A program made the translations under genes and the position numbers. Of a stretch of 64,000 nt of DNA, positions 1 to 9,472 are shown in pieces (the first letter of the stretch is position 1; each line of letters starts with the position of its first letter). The notes beneath the pieces are model-generated. The model did not search any database and was not told where the DNA came from. It saw nothing but the letters and a program-made list of their open reading frames with translations. This DNA comes from Prosthecomicrobium sp. N25 (GTDB taxonomy: Bacteria > Pseudomonadota > Alphaproteobacteria > Rhizobiales > Ancalomicrobiaceae): positions 2,701,418 through 2,765,417 of the forward strand of contig NZ_JBBCAT010000001.1 in the NCBI RefSeq assembly GCF_037203705.1, in the 5' to 3' direction.

Positions 1-475
1 GGTCGGCGCTCGCGCCCCAGCCGTCGTGGAAGCCCATGGCCTCGTGGCGCTTGCGGTCCTCCTCGGTCCAGTGCAGCGCGCGCCCCGTGTAGCGGGTGCC
101 GCCGTCCTCCGGCTCGAAGGTGGTCATGGACACGATGAAGGTCTGCGCCGCCGGCCGCCAACCGGGCAGGAGGGCATCGGTGAAGACGATGCGCTCGGGC
201 TCGGCGATCTCAAGGAACACGGCCTGGTAGCGGTAGCGCTGCCCGTCCGGAGCCTCCATCTCGGTCCGGAAGACCCCGCCGGGGCGCAGGTCCATCTCCA
301 CGACCGGCGTCTTCATGCCGTGCGGCCCCCACCACTCCGTGAGCCGGCTGCGGTCGGTCCAGACCGCGAAGCACAGGGACGGCGGCGCCGCGATGAACCG
401 GGTGACGCTCAACACCTCGTCCGGCGGGATGGTCGGACCGGGGATGCAGTCGGTGATTTCGGCCGCGTCGCTCAT
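1..475 (-). CDS. AHSA1/SRPBCC domain protein (3' part, runs off window)
   Basis: The reverse strand reads MSDAAEITDCIPGPTIPPDE and continues with a START/AHSA1-type sequence (VTRFIAAPPSLCFAVWTD, LTEWWGPHGM, DLRPGGVFRTEMEAPDG) that is still open at position 1, so the C-terminus lies outside the window. The start at 475 is preceded by AGAGGAG at a good distance. AHSA1-like SRPBCC proteins have a hydrophobic ligand cavity; the ligand is unknown for most bacterial members. The gene lies 80 bp downstream of the sigma-factor gene on the same strand. AHSA1 and YCII proteins commonly accompany this type of ECF sigma factor, so one operon is likely. About 158 residues are visible. Confidence 0.85.
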   Translation of the reverse strand, partial: MSDAAEITDCIPGPTIPPDEVLSVTRFIAAPPSLCFAVWTDRSRLTEWWGPHGMKTPVVEMDLRPGGVFRTEMEAPDGQRYRYQAVFLEIAEPERIVFTDALLPGWRPAAQTFIVSMTTFEPEDGGTRYTGRALHWTEEDRKRHEAMGFHDGWGASAD

Positions 476-555
476 GGGCCCATCTCCTCTCTTGGTCGTC
501 TCGGAACAGAGGACGGCGGCGCGGCGCGCGGGCCGACAGGCCGCCCGAACTTTTT

Positions 556-1827
556 TCAGGAGACCGTCGAGGCGGCCGGCATGGACGCCTCCTCGACCAG
601 CCGGTCGATGTGGGCGCGGATCTCGGTCGCCTCCGCGGGCGAGCGGGCGAGCGAGATGGCCCGGTCGAAGGCCTCGCGGGCGTCCCGGGCCCGGCCGAGC
701 TGCTGGAGGAAGGCGCCGCGGGCGCCGTGGAAATAGGCGTAGCCCGCGAGCTTCGGCTCCAGTGGATCGACGATCGCCAGCGCCGGGCCGGGGCCGCGCA
801 GCCGCGCCACCACCACGGCGCGGTTGAGCGTGATCACCGGCGACGGCTGCATCCGTTCCAGCGCCCCGTAGAGAAGCTCGATCTCCGCCCAGTCCGTGTC
901 CGCGAAGCGCGGCGCGCGCGCATGGAGCGCGGCGATGGCCGCCTGGATCTGGTAGGGGCCGGGCCGCCGGTGGCGCATGGCCTTGTCGACCAGTGCCAGT
1001 CCCTCGGCAATGAGGCCACGGTCCCAGCGCGACCGGTCCTGAGCCTCCAGGGGAATGCTCACGCCGTCGGCGTCGAGCCGTGCCGGCGTCCGGGCCCGGG
1101 TCAGAAGCATGAGGGCGCAGAGGCCCATGATCTCGGGCTCGGCCGGAAACAGGCGGATCAGCAGGCGGGCGAGCCGGATCGCCTCGTCGGCGAGCGCCCC
1201 GGCGGCGGCCCCGGCCGTGGCGGCGGTGGTGTAGCCTTCGTTGAAGACGAGGTAGAGCATGGCCGCCACCGCGCCGAGCCGTTCCGCCCGCTCCGCCGGC
1301 CCCGGCGCCTCGAACGGCACGCCTGCGGCGGCGACGCGCGCCTTGGCTCGGGTGATCCGCTGCTCCATCGCGCTCTCGCCGACCAGGAAGGCGCGGGCGA
1401 TCTGCGGGACGGTCAGGCCCGAGACGATGCGCAAGGCGAGCGCGATCTGCTGGGTGGCCGGCAGGTCCGGGTGGGCGCAGACGAACATCAGCCGCAGGAC
1501 GTCGTCGCGATAGTGGGAGCCGTCGAGCCGCTCGGCGAGATCCGCCTCGGCGTCGCCGAGATCGGAGATGCGGTCCTCCTCCGGCAGGTCCGTCTCGCGC
1601 GCCCGGCGGCGCACGCCGTCGAGGCCCGCGTTCCGGCCGACCATGACCAGCCAGGCGACCGGGTCGCGCGGGGGGCCGTTCGCCGGCCAGGTCCGGAGCG
1701 CCCTGAGGCAGGCCTCCTGGAACGCCTCCTCGGCCCGGTCGAGATCCCGGAAGTAGCGGAGCAGCGCGCCGAGCGCCTGCGGCCGCGCCGACACGAGCGC
1801 ATGGTCCAGGAGCGCCATGCCGGTCAT
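556..1827 (-). CDS. ECF42-type RNA polymerase sigma factor with C-terminal TPR-like extension
   Basis: The 423-residue product has a sigma-70 region 2 near the N-terminus (LLRYFRDLDRAEEAFQEACL, AWLVMVGRNAGLDGVRRR), a region 4 helix-turn-helix (LALRIVSGLTVPQIARAFLV) and a long helical C-terminal extension (DUF6596/TPR-like). Ordinary ECF factors are about 190 residues; the doubled length and the adjacent YCII gene are typical of the ECF42 group. In that group the extension, not an anti-sigma factor, is reported to be needed for activity. The ATG at 1827 overlaps the stop of the YCII gene as ATGA, indicating translational coupling. No anti-sigma gene is visible. Group assignment is by architecture and context. 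Confidence 0.88.
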   Translation of the reverse strand: MTGMALLDHALVSARPQALGALLRYFRDLDRAEEAFQEACLRALRTWPANGPPRDPVAWLVMVGRNAGLDGVRRRARETDLPEEDRISDLGDAEADLAERLDGSHYRDDVLRLMFVCAHPDLPATQQIALALRIVSGLTVPQIARAFLVGESAMEQRITRAKARVAAAGVPFEAPGPAERAERLGAVAAMLYLVFNEGYTTAATAGAAAGALADEAIRLARLLIRLFPAEPEIMGLCALMLLTRARTPARLDADGVSIPLEAQDRSRWDRGLIAEGLALVDKAMRHRRPGPYQIQAAIAALHARAPRFADTDWAEIELLYGALERMQPSPVITLNRAVVVARLRGPGPALAIVDPLEPKLAGYAYFHGARGAFLQQLGRARDAREAFDRAISLARSPAEATEIRAHIDRLVEEASMPAASTVS

Positions 1828-2195
1828 GGCCGCGCGCCCCCGTCGGTGAAGAAGCCGATCGGCCGGACCTCGTAGGCCCCGCCGGGATTGACCGCGGCGA
1901 GTTCGCGCGAGAACTGAAGGACTTCGTCCAAGTCCTTGCAATCGACCACATAGAAGCCGAGAAGCTGCTCCTTGGTCTCGGCGAAGGGACCGTCCAGCAC
2001 GACGGGCGGCTCGCGGTCCTTCCTGAGCGTGGTGGCCGCCGTGGTCGGCAGGAGCCGCGCGACCGGCCCGAGCTTGCCGGCCTTGGCGAAGCGCTCCTGG
2101 ACGGCGCCGAGCTTCGCCATCACGGCGGCGTCCTCCTCCTTGGACCAGGAGCAGACGGCATCTTCCGAATGGTAGCAGAGGATCGCGTAGAGCAT
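1824..2195 (-). CDS. YCII-related (DGPF) protein
   Basis: A 123-residue protein starting MLYAILCYHSEDAV with the family's DGPF motif at residues 68-71 (VVLDGPFAETKEQLLGFYVV). YCII-fold proteins are small ferredoxin-like proteins related to dehydrochlorinase-like enzymes; DGPF-type members are usually found beside ECF42 sigma factors and are presumed to be their targets or partners, with no proven reaction. The gene is first in an apparent YCII-sigma-AHSA1 operon, and its stop overlaps the sigma start by four bases. The longer in-frame extension upstream is antisense to queF and has no ribosome site, so 2195 is taken as the start. Confidence 0.88.
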   Translation of the reverse strand: MLYAILCYHSEDAVCSWSKEEDAAVMAKLGAVQERFAKAGKLGPVARLLPTTAATTLRKDREPPVVLDGPFAETKEQLLGFYVVDCKDLDEVLQFSRELAAVNPGGAYEVRPIGFFTDGGARP

Positions 2196-2275
2196 GGTGT
2201 CCCGTCCTTCGTCACAGCAAGGACGGGCGACTATGCGACGATCCGACAAGCCTGGCAAAAATTGTCGAGGGTCGG

Positions 2276-2740
2276 TCAGCCCCGGCCGCGATAGCTCGCC
2301 ACGCCCTGGTCCGGGATCCAGACCCCCGCCGGCGGAGCGCCCGACTGCCAGAAGACGTCGATCGGAATGCCGCCGCGCGGGTACCAGTAGCCCCCGATCC
2401 GCAGCCAGTGCGGCTCCAGGAGCCCCGCGAGACGCCGGCCGATCGCCACCGTGCAGTCCTCGTGGAAGGCCCCATGGTTGCGGAAGCTCGTCATGTAGAG
2501 CTTCAGCGACTTCGACTCCACGAGCCAGTCCTTCGGCACGTAGTCGATGACGAGGTGCGCGAAGTCCGGTTGGCCCGTGACGGGGCAGAGCGAGGTGAAT
2601 TCCGGCACCGTGAACCGCGCCAGGTAGAGCGTGTCCGCCTGCGGGTTCGGCACCCGGTCCAGCCGGGCCTCGTCGGGCGACTTCGGGTAGACCGTCTCGT
2701 GGCCGAGCTGAAGGGTCGAGGGGTCGAAGGCGGTGGTCAT
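2276..2740 (-). CDS. queF: NADPH-dependent preQ0 reductase QueF (unimodular)
   Basis: QueF reduces 7-cyano-7-deazaguanine (preQ0) to preQ1 in queuosine biosynthesis. The 154-residue length fits the short, unimodular type. Visible signature residues are the nucleophile Cys52 and Asp59 in [13 protein letters not shown], the QueF motif ESKSLKLY at 75-82, and the His-Glu pair in NHGAFHEDC near 89-95. The start [10 protein letters not shown] at 2740 matches the family's N-terminus; the longer frame upstream is proline/alanine-rich and unlike QueF. It is divergent from enolase across 185 bp, which must carry both promoters. No other queuosine gene is adjacent. Confidence 0.96.
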   Translation of the reverse strand: MTTAFDPSTLQLGHETVYPKSPDEARLDRVPNPQADTLYLARFTVPEFTSLCPVTGQPDFAHLVIDYVPKDWLVESKSLKLYMTSFRNHGAFHEDCTVAIGRRLAGLLEPHWLRIGGYWYPRGGIPIDVFWQSGAPPAGVWIPDQGVASYRGRG

Positions 2741-2853
2741 CGGGGCTGTCCCTGGAGGCGCGATCCATGCCGACGGACTGTCCGCAGGACGCGCCGGACG
2801 CGAGCCGGTTCCCGTGCAGAGGCCCGGGGTCGCAGCGGCACCGGCCGCACTAG

Positions 2854-4203
<1,350 letters not shown>

Positions 4204-4205
4204 CC

Positions 4206-4907
4206 GTGCCGCCCGCCGACGCGCCCGCAGGGGCCCGCGGCGGCGGGGGAGAGAATGCGCCGGCACGTGCGGAGGGCACCGATCGGCCGCGACCGCTCGC
4301 CGAACCGGGCCGGCCCGAGATCGGCCCGATCAGCGATTGGGAATGCCGGCAGAGACCGAATCTGCGCGTCATCGCGGGGTCGATGCCGTGGCTCGGCGTT
4401 CTTCTCGGGGACCATCAGGCGCGCATGCGGCTGGTCGCCGGGACGCTCAACACCGATCGGATCCTGGTCGCGCGCAGGGGCGGCGAGATCGCCGGGCTTG
4501 CCGGCTTCGTCGCCGACGGGCGGGGCCCCTTCTCGATTTCGCAGGAGGCATGGACCCGCGAGCATGGCCGGATCGGCGGCGCCCTGCGGGCGGCAGCCCT
4601 AGCCGTCGCGCGCCTCGCGTCCAATCCCCGCCGCGGCGACCTCTATGTGGAGATGCTTCGCGCCCGGGAACGCAAGCGCGGCGAAGGCGTCGGGGCCCTG
4701 CTGCTCCAGGGGCTCGACGCGGAGGCCCGCCGCCTCGGCAAGGGCCGGATCCGCATGTTCGTCGACGTCCGCAACGCCGCCGGCCGGCGCTTCTACGAGC
4801 GGCACGGCTACCGGCTGGTCCGCACCCTCAGCCTGCCGGTCGTCGGCCGGCTCTTCCATCACGGTCGGGTGGACCTGCTGGTCAAGACCCTGGACGGGCC
4901 GCCCTGA
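4206..4907 (+). CDS. GNAT-family N-acetyltransferase
   Basis: The C-terminal half has the acetyl-CoA-binding GNAT core: the R/Q-x-x-G-x-G/A-like loop (RARERKRGEGVGALLLQGLD) followed by RIRMFVDVRNAAGRRFYERHGY, a typical motif A/B pair. The start is uncertain. A GTG at 4206, two bases after the enolase stop, gives 233 residues with a low-complexity head; an ATG at 4383 gives 174 residues, closer to a minimal GNAT domain. Conserved-looking sequence (PNLRVIAGS) lies just before the second start, so the upstream choice is kept. Probably co-transcribed with eno. The substrate is unknown. Confidence 0.8.
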   Translation: MPPADAPAGARGGGGENAPARAEGTDRPRPLAEPGRPEIGPISDWECRQRPNLRVIAGSMPWLGVLLGDHQARMRLVAGTLNTDRILVARRGGEIAGLAGFVADGRGPFSISQEAWTREHGRIGGALRAAALAVARLASNPRRGDLYVEMLRARERKRGEGVGALLLQGLDAEARRLGKGRIRMFVDVRNAAGRRFYERHGYRLVRTLSLPVVGRLFHHGRVDLLVKTLDGPP

Positions 4908-4909
4908 CG

Positions 4910-4938
4910 GAAAAGGCCGCAGCCCGGGGGCTGCGGCC
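4910..4938 (-). terminator. Rho-independent terminator
   Basis: A perfect 10-bp stem (GGCCGCAGCC at 4915-4924 with GGCTGCGGCC at 4929-4938) has a CGGG loop. On the minus strand it is followed by TTTTCC, making a good intrinsic terminator for the DUF6600 gene, whose stop is at 4966. It lies directly after the acetyltransferase stop and may also end the convergent eno transcript. Confidence 0.8.
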
Positions 4939-4965
4939 ATTCGATAGGCCCGGAACGACTTCGTC

Positions 4966-7353
4966 TCAGCAGGGCTGGCCGGGCTGGCAGTCGCGCCGGC
5001 GGCGCTCGCCGTCGTTGCCGCCGCCGCCCTGGCCCCGGTTCCCGTCGACGCCCTGGCCGCGCGACCGGTCCCCGCCGTCGCCGCCGCCGCCCCGATTGCC
5101 CTGGACCTGCGGCGGGTTGCCGTCGTTGCGGACGCCGCGCGGCTGGCCGTCCGGCCCGCCCGGATTGCGGATCCGCTCGTCCGGACCCGCCCCCGGCCCG
5201 CGGTTGCGGTCGTTCGGACCGGCATCCGGCGCGCGGTTCCCCTGGAACTGGGGCGGATTGCCGTCGCCCCGGGCGCCGCGCGGCTGGCCGTCCGGCCCGC
5301 CCGGATTGCGGGCGCGTTCGTCCGGACCGGCCCCCGGGTTGCGGTTGCGCTCGTTCGGACCGGCATCCGGGCCGCGGTTGCCCTGGAACTGAGGCGGATT
5401 GCCGTCTCCGCGGGCCCCGCGCGGCTGGCCGTCCGGCCCGCCGGGATTGCGGACGCGTTCGTCCGGACCGGCGCCCGGGTTGCGGTTGCGCTCGTTCGGA
5501 CCGGCATCCGGGCCGCGGTTGCCCTGGAACTGGGGCGGGTTGCCGTCGCCGCGGGCGCCGCGCGGCAGGCCGTCCGGCCCGCGATTGCGCTCGTTCGGCC
5601 CGGCGTCGGGTCCGCGGTTGCCCTGGACATTGGGCGGATTGCCGTCTCCGCGCGGACGCCCGTCCGGCCCGCGGTTGCCCTGGAACTCGAAGGTGGCATT
5701 GGGGTCGCGCGGGCGGCCGTCGGGACCGATCGGCCCGCGGTTCCGCTCGTTCGCGTCGGGGCCGCGATTGCGGTCGACGGGGCGACCGTCCGGCCCGATC
5801 ACGGCTTCGTTGCGATTCGGCCCGGCGCCGTTGCGCGGCTGCCCGTCTGGCCCGCGGTTCCGGTCGACCGGGCGGCCGTCCGGCCCGATCACGGCCTCGT
5901 TGCGGTTCGGCCCGGCGCCGTTGCGGGGCTGCCCGTCGGGACCGCGGTTGCGGTCGACCGGGCGGCCGTCCGGCCCGATCACGGCTTCGTTGCGGTTCGG
6001 CCCGGCGCCGTTGCGCGGCTGCCCGTCTGGCCCGCGGTTCCGGTCGACCGGACGGCCGTCCGGACCGATCACGGCTTCGTTGCGGTTCGGCCCGGCGCCG
6101 TTGCGCGGCTGCCCGTCGGGACCGCGGTTCCGGTCGACCGGACGGCCGTCCGGACCGATCAGCGCCCGATTGTTCGGGTCCAAATTCGGGCCGCGCACGT
6201 CGTCGCGGCGGTTGTCGTCCTTGATCTGCGGGCGTCCGTTGTCGTTGCGGCCCGGACCGCCGTCGCGGCGATCCTCCTCGCGCCGGCGCAGCCGATCCCG
6301 GTCCCGATCCTGGACGTCCGCCTCGAGCCGACCGGTGCGGACGGCCTCGATCAGACGGTCGACCTCCGGATCGTCGCGGCGGATGTCGACCGGCCGGTCC
6401 CGGCGGAAGCGCTCGACGACCTCCGGATTGCCGTCGCGCACCTTGATGCGGCCTTCACGCGTCGCTTCGATGATCTGGCGCCGGACGAGCGGCTGGTCGG
6501 CCCGGTAGCGCCCGGCCCTGACGCCCTCGAGGATCTTCGCGGTCACGATGGCGCTCGGCGCGCCCGGCGCGGCGCGAACGCGCTCGTAGCGGATCACGCC
6601 GCCGCCCGGCAGGCGGTCGCGAAAGCCGATCGGCCGGTTGTTGCGGTCGTAGCCGACCCGGAATACCACCTTCTGCGGCTTGATGACGATGCGCGGGTTG
6701 CGGCGCTCGATCGCCCGGATGTCGATAAAGGCGTTGCGGGGACGGCCGACCACCGGACGCCCGTTGAAGCGCGTGTAGCCCCAGATCTGGGCCACCTCGG
6801 GGGCGGTGCGGATGATGATCGACGGCAGCTCGCGGTTCGGATCGGCGAGATCCTCGCCCTGCGCGAAGCTCCAGTAGTTCTCGTCCTCTGCGTAGTCCTC
6901 GTTCTCCGGCCCGAGCGGCGCCCAGCCCACATAGCCCTCGCCCTGGCGCCAGCTGACCCAGCCCGGGCCCCACTCGTCGCTCGGCACCCAGAACCAGCCC
7001 CAGTTGTTGTCATAGGCCCAGCGGCCGTAGTGGAAGACGATGTCGCCCCAGTCGTTCGAGGCCTGGAAGTACCAGCCCCACTCGTCGGTGTAGACCCACC
7101 GCCCGTCCTCGTAGGGACGCCAGTACTCGTCCACGTCGGCCGGCGCCCACACGGCCCCGAAGCGCGGATGGTAGGACCAGACGCCATGGGGCTGCAGCTG
7201 GTCGTAGAAGAGGGGGTCATCGTCGCGCGGCTGGGCGGCGGCCGGGGCGGCCGCGAAGGGCAGGGACCGGTCGAGGCCCGTCCAGGCGCCGTCGGGGCCG
7301 ATGGTGAGGATGGTGGCGACCGCACCCAAGAGCGCGGTTCTGAGCAGCGACAT
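4966..7353 (-). CDS. Secreted DUF6600 protein with long Asn/Gly/Pro/Arg repeat tail
   Basis: This 795-residue protein begins with a signal peptide ending near APAAAQP (about residue 41) and a strong GAGGAG ribosome site. Residues about 45-160 form a Trp/Tyr-rich DUF6600 domain (HPRFGAVWAPADV, GRWVYTDEWGWYF, GWFWVPSDEWGPGWVSWRQG), a repeat-type extracytoplasmic module of unknown function. A charged region rich in Arg and Asp follows. From about residue 395 the chain consists of tandem repeats: first a 30-residue unit (NEAVIGPDGRPVDRNRGPDG), then a 47-residue unit (GDGNPPQFQGNRGPDAGPNE). The tail is presumably disordered and cationic; a role in envelope or matrix binding is only a guess. An intrinsic terminator follows the gene. 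Confidence 0.87.
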   Translation of the reverse strand: MSLLRTALLGAVATILTIGPDGAWTGLDRSLPFAAAPAAAQPRDDDPLFYDQLQPHGVWSYHPRFGAVWAPADVDEYWRPYEDGRWVYTDEWGWYFQASNDWGDIVFHYGRWAYDNNWGWFWVPSDEWGPGWVSWRQGEGYVGWAPLGPENEDYAEDENYWSFAQGEDLADPNRELPSIIIRTAPEVAQIWGYTRFNGRPVVGRPRNAFIDIRAIERRNPRIVIKPQKVVFRVGYDRNNRPIGFRDRLPGGGVIRYERVRAAPGAPSAIVTAKILEGVRAGRYRADQPLVRRQIIEATREGRIKVRDGNPEVVERFRRDRPVDIRRDDPEVDRLIEAVRTGRLEADVQDRDRDRLRRREEDRRDGGPGRNDNGRPQIKDDNRRDDVRGPNLDPNNRALIGPDGRPVDRNRGPDGQPRNGAGPNRNEAVIGPDGRPVDRNRGPDGQPRNGAGPNRNEAVIGPDGRPVDRNRGPDGQPRNGAGPNRNEAVIGPDGRPVDRNRGPDGQPRNGAGPNRNEAVIGPDGRPVDRNRGPDANERNRGPIGPDGRPRDPNATFEFQGNRGPDGRPRGDGNPPNVQGNRGPDAGPNERNRGPDGLPRGARGDGNPPQFQGNRGPDAGPNERNRNPGAGPDERVRNPGGPDGQPRGARGDGNPPQFQGNRGPDAGPNERNRNPGAGPDERARNPGGPDGQPRGARGDGNPPQFQGNRAPDAGPNDRNRGPGAGPDERIRNPGGPDGQPRGVRNDGNPPQVQGNRGGGGDGGDRSRGQGVDGNRGQGGGGNDGERRRRDCQPGQPC
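5080..5660 (-). repeat. Coding tandem repeat, 141-bp unit
   Basis: Within the DUF6600 gene the landmark CGGCATCCGG (or a close variant) recurs near 5220, 5361 and 5502, i.e. every 141 bp (47 codons), with a shortened, diverged copy near 5601. The unit encodes GPDGQPRGARGDGNPPQFQG plus an Asn/Arg/Gly-rich stretch. The periods are multiples of three, so copy-number change would preserve the frame. Confidence 0.85.
5765..6170 (-). repeat. Coding tandem repeat, 90-bp unit
   Basis: The landmark ACGGCTTCGT (one copy ACGGCCTCGT) occurs at 5801, 5891, 5981 and 6071, an exact 90-bp period, with a fifth degenerate unit at 6161. Each unit encodes 30 residues (NEAVIGPDGRPVDRNRGPDG followed by QPRNGAGPNR). 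The copies differ by only a few bases, implying recent expansion or gene conversion. Confidence 0.9.
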
Positions 7354-7698
7354 ATCGAACTCCTCGGTCGGTGAACGCCACCTCGAACCCGGCTGAGACG
7401 CGGCCGGTCGGCAAGCCCGCTGCCCGCGTCCACCGTCGGGCTGTCAGCTTTTTCGCAGCTTCCCGGGCCGGATTCGCGGCTGAAGCACGGCAGCCCGGCG
7501 GCGGGTCGGCGAAATTGCGGCGGCGCCGATGAACCCTGGATGAACGGCGTCGCTGCGGGCATGGTTCCAGATTCGCCACCTGCCCGGAAGGGAGGCGGCC
7601 CGACTGCGCAGAAACCCTCCGTCGCGGGAAGGTGACTTCGCGCGGCCGCGCCGATCGCCTATACGAGCGGCAGGACAGTCAGGGGAAGTGCATCCGCC
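7354..7698. other. Intergenic region between divergent DUF6600 gene and ccdA
   Basis: This 345-bp stretch holds the 5' regions of two divergent genes. No convincing coding sequence, RNA gene or strong palindrome was seen. The only clear signals are the ribosome sites at its ends: GAGGAG for the minus-strand gene and GGGGAAG for ccdA. Confidence 0.5.
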
Positions 7699-8445
7699 AT
7701 GTCATCGGGCGTCACGCTCGCCGGAGCCCTCGGGGCCGGCCTCATCTCCTTTGCGTCGCCCTGCGTCCTGCCCCTCGTCCCGCCCTACCTCGCCTACATG
7801 GCCGGCGTCAGCCTGGACGAGCTGCAGGGCAAGGCGCCCGAGACCGGCGACGGCTCGGCCCGCCGGCGCGTGATCGTGGCGGCGGCCGCCTTCGTGGCCG
7901 GCTTCTCGACCGTGTTCATCCTGATGGGGGCCGGCGCCTCGGCGATCGGCCAGGCCCTGCGCCAGTGGGCCGAGATCCTGTCCTACGTCGCCGGCGTGGC
8001 GATCATCGTCATGGGCCTGCACTTCCTGGGCGTCTTCCGGATCGGGCTCCTGTACCGCGAGGCCCGCGTCCAGGTGAACCGCAAGCCCGCCGGCCCGCTC
8101 GGCGCCTACCTGATCGGCCTCGCCTTCGGCTTCGGCTGGACGCCCTGCATCGGCCCGATCCTCGGCGCCATCCTGGCGGTCGCCGGCAGCACGGCGACGC
8201 TCGGCGAGGGGGCGCTCCTGCTGACCGTCTATTCCTTCGGTCTCGGCATCCCCTTCATGGCCGCCGCGCTCTTCTCCGGTCCCTTCATCGCCCTCATGCG
8301 CCGTTTCCGCGCCCACATGGGCCTCGTCGAGAAGGCCATGGGCGGCTTCATGATCCTGACCGGCATCGCCTTCCTGACCGGCCAGATCGCCCGCATGGCC
8401 TACTGGCTCATCGAGACCTTTCCGGTCCTGTCGACGATCGGCTGA
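7699..8445 (+). CDS. ccdA: CcdA-type cytochrome c biogenesis / thiol-disulfide transporter
   Basis: CcdA carries reducing equivalents from cytoplasmic thioredoxin across the inner membrane to periplasmic apocytochrome c-reducing proteins. The 248-residue protein has about six membrane segments and the two family cysteines: Cys22 in FASPCVLPLVPPYLAYMAG and Cys150 in GFGWTPCIGPILGAIL, in the symmetrical positions expected for a DsbD-beta/CcdA domain. A loop of about 25 hydrophilic residues (41-57) follows the first helix pair. The gene stands alone between a divergent and a convergent gene; c-type cytochromes such as PufC, encoded 50 kb away, would depend on such a pathway. Confidence 0.93.
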   Translation: MSSGVTLAGALGAGLISFASPCVLPLVPPYLAYMAGVSLDELQGKAPETGDGSARRRVIVAAAAFVAGFSTVFILMGAGASAIGQALRQWAEILSYVAGVAIIVMGLHFLGVFRIGLLYREARVQVNRKPAGPLGAYLIGLAFGFGWTPCIGPILGAILAVAGSTATLGEGALLLTVYSFGLGIPFMAAALFSGPFIALMRRFRAHMGLVEKAMGGFMILTGIAFLTGQIARMAYWLIETFPVLSTIG

Positions 8446-9382
8446 CGGGGCGTCCCCGGAACGCCGCCCAGCGCGCGGCGATGAGGTCGCGCGGAGCGGT
8501 CGCCATGACCACGCCCGCGATGATCAGCACGAAGCCGGCCGCGTGGTAGGGCTTCGGAGTCTCGCCGAGGACGAGGATCGCCATGCCGACCGCCGCCGCC
8601 GGGAAGAGGTAGACGAACATGCCCGCGATCCCCGGGCCGAGGATCCTGACCCCGTACTGGAACGCCCCGAAGGCCAGCACCGACGAGACCACGGCCAGCA
8701 CCAGGATCGCCCCCCAAGGCTTCAGGCCGGTCGGCACATGGCCGGTCGCGATCGTCTCCCAGGCCGCGAAGGGCAGGAGCGTCAACGTCCCCATCCCGGC
8801 GATGCCGGCGAAGAGCGTCATGGTCGGCATCGCCTGGAAGACCGGCCGCTTGAGGATCAGCGAGTAGACCGACCAGCCTGCCGTCGCCGCCGCCACGATC
8901 AGGTCGCCGGTGTTGAGCGACAGCGAGAAGAACCGTTCCAGCCGCCCCTCGAAGACGATGACGGCCACCCCCGAGAGCCCCAGCACGATGCCGGCGACCG
9001 CGTTCCGCCCGATCCGGCGCCCGAGGAAGAGCCAGTCCAGCAGCAGCATCATCACCGAGGCGGTCGAGTAGATGAGCGACCCGTTCGTCGCCGTCGTGTG
9101 CTTCAGCGCGTAATACACGGCGCCGCCGCTGAGCCACATGCCGAAGAAGCCGAGGAGCAGGAGCATCCGCCACTCCCGCTTCAAGGCCTCCGCGTGCTGC
9201 CGGAGCCCCGGGGCGGCGACCGCGAACAGGATCGCGGTCGCGATCGCCCAGCGCAGGAAGGCGAGCGTGAAGGGCTCCACCTGTCCGACGGCCCAGCGGC
9301 CGAGCACGAGGTTCCCGGAGAAGAACAGGGGTGTCAGCCACAGGACCAGGAAGGCCCGTCGGCGCTCGGCGGCGGTCGGCAT
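8408..9382 (-). CDS. EamA/DMT-family transporter
   Basis: A 324-residue polytopic protein with ten predicted membrane segments in two EamA halves. Segments such as FSGNLVLGRWAVG, YYALKHTTATNGSLIYSTAS and LGLSGVAVIVFEG belong to the first half, and FGAFQYGVRILGPGIAGMFV to the second. DMT permeases of this kind export or import small metabolites; the substrate cannot be deduced. Its 3' end overlaps the convergent ccdA by 38 bp. The ATG at 9382 opens on MPTAAERRRAFLVLWLTPLFF, a normal N-terminus for the family. A second, unrelated EamA protein occurs at 20767. Confidence 0.92.
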   Translation of the reverse strand: MPTAAERRRAFLVLWLTPLFFSGNLVLGRWAVGQVEPFTLAFLRWAIATAILFAVAAPGLRQHAEALKREWRMLLLLGFFGMWLSGGAVYYALKHTTATNGSLIYSTASVMMLLLDWLFLGRRIGRNAVAGIVLGLSGVAVIVFEGRLERFFSLSLNTGDLIVAAATAGWSVYSLILKRPVFQAMPTMTLFAGIAGMGTLTLLPFAAWETIATGHVPTGLKPWGAILVLAVVSSVLAFGAFQYGVRILGPGIAGMFVYLFPAAAVGMAILVLGETPKPYHAAGFVLIIAGVVMATAPRDLIAARWAAFRGRPVSRSSTGPERSR

Positions 9383-9472
9383 CCGACAGACCTAGCGGCC
9401 GGCGCGCCGCCGCTCAATCCGGGCGCCGCGCAGGCCCCGTCCGCGCCGCGCGCATGCGGGTGGCGCGAAGGC

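Noticed and set aside
5080-6170. CRISPR-like regular repeats
   Set aside because: Periods of 90 and 141 bp are multiples of three, lie within one open frame, have no unique spacers of 30-40 bp and no cas genes nearby.
5399-6508. 369-codon plus-strand open frame opposite the DUF6600 repeats
   Set aside because: It is the mirror of the repeat array in a gene with a signal peptide and ribosome site; it is proline/serine/arginine-rich with no domain and exists because high GC suppresses stops on both strands.
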